DNA from: Myxococcales bacterium
GTDB taxonomy: Bacteria; Myxococcota_A; Polyangia; Polyangiales; Polyangiaceae
DNA: 5,052 nt
NCBI GenBank assembly: GCA_025362165.1
Contig: JANYHY010000065.1
Coordinates: 1-5,052, forward strand
Direction of reading: 5' to 3'
In this document: positions 1 to 5,052 of the stretch, one piece after another
Layout: every line of letters begins with the position of its first letter
Numbering within the stretch: the stretch's first letter is position 1
Program-made: the position numbers and the translations under genes
Notes under the pieces: generated by a model
Databases searched by the model: none
Seen by the model: only the letters and a program-made list of their open reading frames with translations
What the model was told of the DNA's origin: nothing

Positions 1-49
1 CCCCACTGCGCGAAGCCATCGCTCGCGCCGACTCCGAGTCCGCGCAAGG
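1..49. repeat. Left copy of an exact 49-bp inverted repeat at the window edge
   Basis: Bases 1-49 are a base-for-base reverse complement of 284-332. The match starts at the first base of the window, so it may extend further left. Past base 49 the pairing decays: bases 50-69 still match the complement of 264-283 at about 13 of 20 positions, then similarity disappears. An exact inverted copy inside a coding frame, adjoining a short imperfect match, is what fold-back priming or template switching produces. It is most likely a chimeric sequence end, or possibly a recent inverted duplication. Confidence 0.9.
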
Positions 50-1251
50 CCCTGCCCAAGATCCGCAAGTGGTCCGATCCTTCGGACCCGCTCCCCAAAG
101 AGGGACAGCAGCCGCCGATGCCCGACAGCTACGCGACCGCGCAATCTGCGCTGCGTTATGTCGGGTGGGCGCAAGACCCGCAGAGCTGGGACGTGCTCGT
201 CAAGCAGATCACTCGCCGGCCGCCGAAGGTCGACGTCACGATGGACTCGATGCTCCAAGGAGGCCTGGCGATCCTCGGCATGACCTTGCGCGGACTCGGA
301 GTCGGCGCGAGCGATGGCTTCGCGCAGTGGGGCGATCCGAAGGCGTTTCCGCTCCTCATGAAGTACATCGAGGAGCCCATGGAGAACGAGCAGAGCCGCT
401 ACGAGGCGTGCTTCGCGCTCTCTTGGGTCGCGACAGACGACAACATGAAAGAGGTCGTCACGAAGGTCCACACGTACAACAAGCCTGATCCGAAGAGCCA
501 ATTGATCCGCGGCTGCTTGCTCGAGTCACTCGTGCACCGGCCAGTGCCCACGGCGACCGCGGGCCTCGTCGATCTCCTCACGGCGACCGGCGACGTGCAG
601 GTTCGCCACCAAGCGGCGCGCGCGATGGGCTTTGGCGGCATGGACGCGACGGTCAAGGGCAAGCTCATGGAGATGATGAAGGACGACCAACTCCGCTCCG
701 ACGCGATGGTCGCGATCCTCATCGGCGCCGACCCCGACACCGTCGGACAAGCGCTCGCTCGCTACAATGGTACGGGTCCAGAGGCGATGGAGGAGTTGAA
801 GTCCACGTACGATCGCTCCTTCGGCTACTGGAGCGACAAGAACTACGAGAACGGCGACGTCGCGCGTTGGATCATCAACGCTGAGGCGTGCCGCTACGTG
901 AAGGTGAACGAGGCGCTCCAAGATTGGCCGCGCCTGATCCTCCAGCGCGCGATCCAGGGCATCGAGTTCGACAACGGCCCGCACTCGATCACGCGCGTGC
1001 AGTTTCGCGTGCGCCTCATTCGCGACGCCAAAGGCGGTGACCCGAAGAAGCGCGAAGAGGCGATCGCGATCCTCAAGTTCATGAAAGAGAAGGGCGTGCT
1101 CATGGCGCTTCGCGGAGAGCCGGCGCCGCTCGGCGATCTCGCCAAGCAAGCGTTCTTCGAGGTCATGAACCCCAAGATCAACACCGACCAAAAGCTCCCA
1201 GAGAACGAAGACAAGACGGGCAACGGCGGCAACGCCATGCCCCATCCCTGA
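1..1251 (+). CDS. HEAT-repeat-like protein, 5'-truncated by the window edge
   Basis: The frame is open from the left edge to TGA at 1249-1251, so the true start is not visible. The first in-frame ATG is at 118 (377 residues from there), but codons at 50-117 have the same G/C-ending style, so coding probably continues upstream. Bases 1-49 should not be trusted as native coding (see the inverted repeat). The protein is helical with short hydrophobic, Ala/Leu-rich blocks. Counting from Met at 118, a segment near residues 160-172 (VRHQAARAMG) has the typical HEAT/PBS-repeat pattern, and similar blocks occur near 95-105 and 193-206. The tail of about 20 residues is hydrophilic, rich in Asn, Gly, Lys and Glu. 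HEAT repeats are protein-interaction scaffolds; no catalytic motif is seen. Whether a signal peptide exists cannot be told because the N terminus is missing. Specific function unknown; the HEAT assignment is by repeat pattern only. Confidence 0.8.
   Translation, partial: PHCAKPSLAPTPSPRKALPKIRKWSDPSDPLPKEGQQPPMPDSYATAQSALRYVGWAQDPQSWDVLVKQITRRPPKVDVTMDSMLQGGLAILGMTLRGLGVGASDGFAQWGDPKAFPLLMKYIEEPMENEQSRYEACFALSWVATDDNMKEVVTKVHTYNKPDPKSQLIRGCLLESLVHRPVPTATAGLVDLLTATGDVQVRHQAARAMGFGGMDATVKGKLMEMMKDDQLRSDAMVAILIGADPDTVGQALARYNGTGPEAMEELKSTYDRSFGYWSDKNYENGDVARWIINAEACRYVKVNEALQDWPRLILQRAIQGIEFDNGPHSITRVQFRVRLIRDAKGGDPKKREEAIAILKFMKEKGVLMALRGEPAPLGDLAKQAFFEVMNPKINTDQKLPENEDKTGNGGNAMPHP
284..332. 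repeat. Right copy of the 49-bp inverted repeat, within the HEAT-like gene
   Basis: This is the partner of bases 1-49 in inverted orientation. It is probably the original copy, because it lies inside continuous in-frame coding sequence (around residues 56-72 from the ATG at 118) with normal codon use on both sides. The distance between arms is 234 nt. Confidence 0.9.
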
Positions 1252-1284
1252 GGAGTACGGTGCTCTTGAGGAGTACGGTGCTCT
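1249..1284. repeat. Perfect tandem duplication of an 18-bp unit
   Basis: The unit tgaggagtacggtgctct occurs at 1249-1266 and again at 1267-1284 without a mismatch. The first copy contains the TGA stop of the HEAT-like gene. The core ggagtacgg (1252-1260, 1270-1278) appears a third time at 1331-1339 in the apical hairpin of the adjoining quasi-palindrome, so the tandem copies look like a duplicated left end of that element. Confidence 0.9.
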
Positions 1285-1394
1285 TCGCCGATACCGGCGC
1301 GATCCCTTCGTCGGGAGTCGTCGCCGTACGGGAGTACGGCTCCTCGTCCGCTCCTAGGGCTCGCTTGGTCTCGGCGAAGATCACCGCACTCCTC
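1268..1394. repeat. 127-nt quasi-palindromic element (long imperfect hairpin)
   Basis: This fills most of the 164-nt gap between the first two genes. The outer arms 1268-1291 and 1371-1394 are complementary at 22 of 24 positions. Further in, 1293-1307 pairs partly with 1356-1369 (about 11 of 15, one gap). At the centre, 1323-1329 (gccgtac) pairs perfectly with 1334-1340 (gtacggc) around a GGGA loop. Outer arms and apical hairpin share the same centre of symmetry (about 1331), so they belong to one structure. There is no T-run after it, so it is not a classical intrinsic terminator, although it could act in termination or mRNA 3'-end protection. A REP-like or MITE-like dispersed element, or a structured RNA, are alternatives. 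No protein gene is supported here. Confidence 0.65.
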
Positions 1395-1415
1395 CGGCAG
1401 ACTGGGCGCAAGTAG

Positions 1416-1997
1416 GTGCGCAGAGGAGCTTGGCTGATTGCGGCGGTCGCGTTGGGGTGTCGGTCGCCGGTGCCGGCGGAGGGACCTGCGGGCGGTGAGG
1501 TGACGGCTTTGATTGAGACGCCTCCTGGGGTTGCTTTGGTGGCGGCTTGTGTGCCTTCGGGGGCGGAGCTTTGTTTCAATGCGATTGATGACAATTGTAA
1601 TGGAGTGATCGATGAGGGGTGTGGGCTCACCACCGGGATTGTGCAGTTCACGATCGCTTGGGGCGACAGCAAGGCTGATGTGAACCTTGACGTCAGGCCG
1701 CCGCCTAGGATGCCGGGCACGCAGGACAGCTCGGACTTCCATCGTGACAAAGACTGTCCGCGCGATCCCAGCTGCTACGGACAGAACGAAGAGAACGTCT
1801 TCTTGAGCAGCCCTGATCCGGTGCGCGCGGAGCCGCCACACGGCAGAGTCACGGTCACGCTCGATTTGGGAGATCCGAAAGACGCGCCGCTCCCGGTGCA
1901 TGTGCGCTTCGGGGCCAGAATTGGCAGCAAGAGCTACGGCGCCGACGTGCTCCTCAACAAGCGAGGGGACAAGAAAGTGTTCATCTTCACGATGTAA
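1416..1997 (+). CDS. Putative lipoprotein with MopE-like Cys/Asp motif
   Basis: 193 residues, starting at GTG directly after an in-frame TAG (1413-1415), so no longer start exists; the ribosome site is weak. The N terminus MRRGAW plus a short hydrophobic stretch ending ALGC fits the permissive lipoprotein signal rule, with Cys15 as the lipidated residue, Gly14 at -1 and Arg16 at +2, suggesting export and membrane anchoring. Residues 53-69 (CFNAIDDNCNGVIDEGC) match the Cys/Asp/Asn-rich motif called putative metal-binding or Cu-binding MopE in many myxobacterial extracellular proteins. Residues 75-193 look like a beta-rich domain; the pattern W82...ADVNLDV with a later ENVFLSSPDP resembles DUF2135/YfaP-like domains. 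Cys114 and Cys120 could form a disulfide. Codons before residue 70 rarely end in C (6 of 70), unlike the next 70 (30 of 70). Metal binding is inferred and the specific role is unknown. Confidence 0.8.
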   Translation: MRRGAWLIAAVALGCRSPVPAEGPAGGEVTALIETPPGVALVAACVPSGAELCFNAIDDNCNGVIDEGCGLTTGIVQFTIAWGDSKADVNLDVRPPPRMPGTQDSSDFHRDKDCPRDPSCYGQNEENVFLSSPDPVRAEPPHGRVTVTLDLGDPKDAPLPVHVRFGARIGSKSYGADVLLNKRGDKKVFIFTM

Positions 1998-2021
1998 CCG
2001 AAAGCCTCTAGAGTCGTATCT

Positions 2022-2028
2022 GGGGGGG
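2022..2028 (+). promoter_or_regulatory. Seven-G tract before the ATG of the TIGR02265-type gene
   Basis: A run of seven G ends two bases before ATG 2031 and is the only Shine-Dalgarno-like sequence there, pairing with the anti-SD partly through G-U pairs. It is close to the ATG for a standard site. A competing start, GTG at 2046, has GAGG (2037-2040) five bases upstream, which is better spacing. Confidence 0.35.
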
Positions 2029-2030
2029 CT

Positions 2031-2720
2031 ATGGGCGAGGCGCGCGTGAAGGGGCAGGGGATCGTGAGCGTCCGCTCGTTCGTCGAGGAGCGCTTCGGTG
2101 TCCAAGGATGGGAGGAGCTGCTCGAGCACATCTCGCCAAACGATCGTGACGAGCTCGCGTCCGTGCTCCCGATCGGGTGGTACCCGCTCGCGTTGCATAC
2201 GCGTCTCATCCACGCGCTCGACATCGTGCATGGCTATGACGATCTCTCCTTGATCGTCCAGCTCGGTCGCTTCAAGGCCGAGCGCGATCTATCCACGATT
2301 CACCGGCTTTTCATGCGCTTTGCGACTCCTTCGCTGATGTTCGGCAAGACGGCCGACTACTGGCGGCGCTTTCACGACACAGGCGAGTGGCAGGTCGTGC
2401 GGCCAGATGCGAACTCGGTGCAGGCCACACTCTCCAACTGGGCTTGTGTGGACACCGCACAGTGCCGCGAGCTCGTCGGTTACCTGGGTCGCGTGCTCGA
2501 GCTCGCGCGCACGAAGAACCCGATGATGGAGCACCCGAAGTGCAGAGCACGAGGCGACGCGGTCTGCGTGTTCCAAGCCCGTTGGGGTGAGCGCCTCAAT
2601 CTCGGCGGAGTGCCACCTTCGTCGAAAGACGCCAAGCTGGTCCAGCCTCCGAGCCCGCGCGTGGATTCGGGTTACGTGCCGGTCTCGCCAAGCACTCCGA
2701 GCGGCCGCAAGTCTGGCTGA
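2031..2720 (+). CDS. TIGR02265/DUF2378-type protein (Myxococcales-restricted family)
   Basis: 229 residues from ATG 2031. GTG 2046 (224 residues, beginning VKGQGIVSVRSFVEERFG) is an equally good or better start: it has a GAGG site at proper spacing, and family members usually begin with a VKG/MKG-like stretch. The body, about residues 12-183, follows the family pattern: FVEERFG, GW near 26-27, GWYP at 49-52, LGRFKAERDLSTIHRLF around 78-94, and a closing Cys motif with C171 and C179 (CRARGDAVC). That last motif resembles the end of V4R/heme-NO-binding-like small-ligand domains, which is a suggestion only. No signal peptide or membrane segment is seen, so it is probably cytoplasmic. Residues 190-229 are a Pro/Ser-rich, likely disordered tail. 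The gene lies 33 nt after the lipoprotein gene in the same frame and may share its transcript. Family function is unknown; signalling or sensing is a guess. Confidence 0.85.
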   Translation: MGEARVKGQGIVSVRSFVEERFGVQGWEELLEHISPNDRDELASVLPIGWYPLALHTRLIHALDIVHGYDDLSLIVQLGRFKAERDLSTIHRLFMRFATPSLMFGKTADYWRRFHDTGEWQVVRPDANSVQATLSNWACVDTAQCRELVGYLGRVLELARTKNPMMEHPKCRARGDAVCVFQARWGERLNLGGVPPSSKDAKLVQPPSPRVDSGYVPVSPSTPSGRKSG

Positions 2721-2733
2721 CCCATTGTTTCGC

Positions 2734-2762
2734 TTGGATGCGCCGCCGGACATCCCTATAAC
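2734..2762 (+). promoter_or_regulatory. Sigma70-like promoter candidate for the Fe-S oxidoreductase
   Basis: TTGGAT (2734-2739) and TATAAC (2757-2762) are separated by 17 bases. The -10 box matches the consensus at 5 of 6 positions; the -35 box is weak (TTG only). The expected transcription start, about 2768-2770, lies only a few bases before ATG 2772, which has no good Shine-Dalgarno site. A leaderless or near-leaderless transcript would fit, as would a real start at the ATG at 2787. Confidence 0.35.
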
Positions 2763-2771
2763 CCCGGGACC

Positions 2772-5030
2772 ATGGGCTCCACGGCAATGCTGTCCCTCAT
2801 TCTCGGAGCGTTCCTGCTCTTCGGCTGGTCTGCGCACAAGCGCTGGAGGCTGCTGTGGACCGGCCAACCCGACAATCGCCTCGATCGTCTGAAGGAGCGC
2901 CTCGTCGTCGTGTGGCGCTACGCGCTCGCGCAAGAGAAGATGGACTACTACCAGCCCGCTGGTATCGCCCATAAGCTGATCTTCGTCGGCTTCAGCGTGT
3001 TGCTCGCGCGCACGCTCATCCTTTGGGGGCGCGCGTTTTGGCCGAGCTTCAACCTGTTCGTGCTCGAGCCCTGGACTGCGCTCGGCAAGACCTACGAGTT
3101 CGCCAAAGACTCGGTCGCGATGCTCGTGGTCTTCGGTGTCGCGGTCTTCTTCTACTATCGAGTCATCAAGCCGATCTCGCGCACCACCAAGAGCGCGGAG
3201 GCGATCATCATCCTCGGCATCATCGCGACGATGATGATCGCGGACATGTCATACGACGGCGCGATGCTCGTGTTGGCCTCACGAAAGGCCGAGTTCTGCA
3301 GCGCTGGGGTGAGCTCGCTCGCGACAGCCTCGCAGTGCGACGCGCTCCGCACGATCATCGCGCCTCTAGGTGATGGCGTTCACTCGGCGGACTGGACGCC
3401 GTTCCCCAACCCCAGCGGCTCGCTCTTCGCGGTGTTCTTCAAGAGCCTGAAACCAGGCGCGCTCGTGTGGATCGCGACGATCGGTTTCTGGACGCACACG
3501 TCGCTCGTGCTGATCTTCTTGAACCTCCTGCCGTACAGCAAACACTTCCACGTCATCACAGGCGTGCCGAACGTGTTCTTCAAAGACCTCAATCCGCCGG
3601 GCCGATTGGCGCCGATGGCAGAGAGCGCCGAGAAGCTGGGAGAGCTCGTCGGCGCCGCGACTGACCTGCCAGATCCCGGCGCTGCGGCGGTCGGCATCGG
3701 ACGCATCGAGCACTTCTCGTGGAAGGCCATCTTGGACTTTTACACGTGCACCGAGTGCGGACGCTGCAGTGAGAACTGCCCCGCACATCGCACGGGCAAG
3801 CTGCTGTCTCCCAAGCTGCTGACTCTCGATTTGCGCGACCACCTCTACAATCGCGAGGAGGAGCTCGTCGCTTCTGATCAAGAGCGACAAGAGCGACAGC
3901 CCATCAACATCACGCCAGATCTCATCCACCCGGACGTCATCTGGGCATGCACCACGTGCCGCGCGTGCGAAGAGCAGTGCCCGGTCCTGATCAGTTATGT
4001 CGACAAGATCGTCGATATTCGACGCAACTTGGTGCTGATCAAAGGCGAGATCCCTGCAGAGCTGAATCGCGTGTTCCAGGCCATGGAGGTCAACGGCAAT
4101 CCATGGAACCTGTCGCGCATGGATCGCGCGGCGTGGAGCGACGGATTGGGCATCAAGACGTTCGCCGAGCACCCCACTGCCAAAGTGCTTTATTGGGTGG
4201 GCTGCGCCGCGAGCTATGACGATCGCGCCAAGAAGATCGCCCGCGCGACTGCCAAGTTGCTCAAGCAAGCGAACGTCGATTTCGCGATCCTCGGACAACA
4301 AGAGAGCTGCACTGGAGACCCCGCGCGTCGCGCCGGAAATGAGTTCCTCTTCGCGATGCTCGCCGAGCAAAACGCGGCAGTGCTCAATGAATATGCGGAC
4401 AAAGGCGGAATGCAGACCGTCGTCACGGCTTGCCCGCATTGTTTCAACACACTCAAGAATGAATATCCCGATTTCGGCGCGAAGCTCGACGTCGTGCACC
4501 ACTCGGATTTTCTATTGGGTCTATTGAGCGAGAAGAAGCTCATCCCCAAGAACCCCGTAGAGGGCAAAATCGCCTATCACGATAGTTGCTACTTGGGCCG
4601 CTACAACGGCGTGTATGAGCCTCCGCGTGAGATCTTGCGTCGCATCCCGGGAGTAGAGGTCGTCGAGGTCGAGTATTGGAACAAGCAGCGCGGACTCTGC
4701 TGCGGCGCGGGCGGCGGGCAGATGTTCATGGAGGAGCAGAAGTCTCCTTCCAAGAAGGTCGGGGGAGAAGCGGCCGTGGACCGCGTGAACATCAAACGCA
4801 CATTGCAATTGGTGGACACTGGCGCCAACGCAATAGCGAGCGGCTGTCCGTTCTGCATGACGATGTTGACAGACGGCTTGAAGAGCCAAGGCCTAGAAGA
4901 CCAAATCGCTCAATTGGACGTCGCCGAATTGCTCGAGCGAAGCTGCGCCGAAGAAGAGGCCGCTGAGGTCGTACCTAACACTACTGCGTCAGGATCGGCT
5001 GCTCATGTGAGCAGAACTCCGTGCTTGTGA
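2772..5030 (+). CDS. Membrane Fe-S oxidoreductase, EMO/EtfD-like (NarI-like + 2x4Fe-4S + 2xCCG)
   Basis: 752 residues, complete. Probable membrane segments lie at about 6-20, 68-88, 114-132, 143-167 and 230-253, as in the cytochrome b-type NarI-like part of this family. His67, His242, His258 and His260 are candidate heme or quinone-site residues; PYSKHFHVIT (254-263) is a typical family stretch. Two ferredoxin motifs CxxCxxCxxxCP follow: C326/C329/C332/C336 and C393/C396/C399/C403, each expected to bind a 4Fe-4S cluster. Two CCG domains follow: C478, C513, C554/C557; and C606, C643-C644, C692/C695. Only the second has the full double-Cys pattern for a noncubane cluster. This architecture is that of ETF:menaquinone oxidoreductase (EMO; EtfD in mycobacteria), which oxidises reduced electron-transfer flavoprotein and reduces membrane quinone during fatty-acid oxidation. 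No etfAB is in the window, so the donor is inferred. A less specific label is heterodisulfide-reductase-related Fe-S protein. The tail after about residue 725 is Glu/Ala/Ser-rich. The start could also be Met6 (2787). Confidence 0.92.
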   Translation: MGSTAMLSLILGAFLLFGWSAHKRWRLLWTGQPDNRLDRLKERLVVVWRYALAQEKMDYYQPAGIAHKLIFVGFSVLLARTLILWGRAFWPSFNLFVLEPWTALGKTYEFAKDSVAMLVVFGVAVFFYYRVIKPISRTTKSAEAIIILGIIATMMIADMSYDGAMLVLASRKAEFCSAGVSSLATASQCDALRTIIAPLGDGVHSADWTPFPNPSGSLFAVFFKSLKPGALVWIATIGFWTHTSLVLIFLNLLPYSKHFHVITGVPNVFFKDLNPPGRLAPMAESAEKLGELVGAATDLPDPGAAAVGIGRIEHFSWKAILDFYTCTECGRCSENCPAHRTGKLLSPKLLTLDLRDHLYNREEELVASDQERQERQPINITPDLIHPDVIWACTTCRACEEQCPVLISYVDKIVDIRRNLVLIKGEIPAELNRVFQAMEVNGNPWNLSRMDRAAWSDGLGIKTFAEHPTAKVLYWVGCAASYDDRAKKIARATAKLLKQANVDFAILGQQESCTGDPARRAGNEFLFAMLAEQNAAVLNEYADKGGMQTVVTACPHCFNTLKNEYPDFGAKLDVVHHSDFLLGLLSEKKLIPKNPVEGKIAYHDSCYLGRYNGVYEPPREILRRIPGVEVVEVEYWNKQRGLCCGAGGGQMFMEEQKSPSKKVGGEAAVDRVNIKRTLQLVDTGANAIASGCPFCMTMLTDGLKSQGLEDQIAQLDVAELLERSCAEEEAAEVVPNTTASGSAAHVSRTPCL

Positions 5031-5052
5031 TTTGGCGTTGCGCGCCACGGTC

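Noticed and set aside
1178..1750. Open frame of 190 codons on the minus strand across the intergenic region
   Set aside because: It reads through the tandem repeat (KSTVLL twice) and overlaps two + strand genes; there is no domain, no plausible start context, and the palindrome explains the region better.
1995..2031. Possible fusion of the lipoprotein and the TIGR02265-type gene, which share a frame
   Set aside because: A clear TAA at 1995-1997 separates them, the two proteins belong to different families, and each has its own start.
894..2231. Long open frame of 445 codons on the minus strand
   Set aside because: It spans three + strand features and the intergenic palindrome, is rich in Arg/His/Pro from GC-rich antisense reading, and shows no recognisable domain. 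The + strand genes carry clear motifs.
2289..2972. Open frame of 227 codons on the minus strand
   Set aside because: It is antisense to the TIGR02265-type gene and the start of the oxidoreductase; no family pattern is visible.
3881..3898. Two copies of the 9-bp unit agagcgaca inside the oxidoreductase
   Set aside because: In-frame and encodes a short QERQERQ linker between the two ferredoxin motifs; too short and ordinary to be a separate repeat element.
3366..4502. Open frame of 378 codons on the minus strand inside the oxidoreductase gene
   Set aside because: It is fully antisense to the Fe-S protein whose motifs are intact; the composition is typical of a shadow frame in GC-rich DNA.
5033..5047. 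Small hairpin after the oxidoreductase (tggcg / cgcca) as a terminator
   Set aside because: Only five base pairs, no following T-run visible, and the window ends five bases later; not enough to call a terminator.

Overview
The window looks like a GC-rich chromosome or metagenome fragment from a myxobacterium (Myxococcota). The taxonomic call is inferred from gene content. It has a protein of the TIGR02265/DUF2378 type, a family known essentially from Myxococcales, and a secreted protein with a MopE-like Cys/Asp/Asn motif of the kind common in myxobacterial surface proteins. Codon use is strongly G/C-ending in most genes. All four genes are on the + strand.

Layout: (1) Bases 1-1251 hold the 3' part of a HEAT-repeat-like protein gene, open to the left edge. 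The first 49 bases are an exact reverse complement of bases 284-332 inside the same gene, which looks like a fold-back junction rather than native coding sequence. (2) Bases 1252-1415 are non-coding. They begin with a perfect 18-bp tandem duplication that includes the stop codon of the first gene. Overlapping it is a 127-nt quasi-palindrome (1268-1394) with a perfect apical hairpin. (3) Bases 1416-1997 encode a small putative lipoprotein with a MopE-like motif and a C-terminal domain resembling DUF2135-type beta-sandwiches. Its codon use changes sharply at the domain boundary. (4) Bases 2031-2720 encode the TIGR02265-type protein. (5) Bases 2772-5030 encode a complete 752-residue membrane Fe-S oxidoreductase with a NarI-like membrane part, two ferredoxin motifs and two CCG domains. 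This is the architecture of ETF:menaquinone oxidoreductases (EMO/EtfD-like), which pass electrons from acyl-CoA oxidation into the quinone pool.

The genes do not form an obvious single pathway. The lipoprotein and TIGR02265 genes are 33 nt apart and may be co-transcribed. The oxidoreductase follows after 51 nt and seems to have its own promoter-like sequence very close to its ATG. No etfA/etfB or acyl-CoA dehydrogenase gene is in view, so its electron donor is inferred from the family. I see no convincing novel multi-gene system. The items most worth checking are the terminal inverted repeat, the intergenic quasi-palindrome and the mosaic lipoprotein gene.
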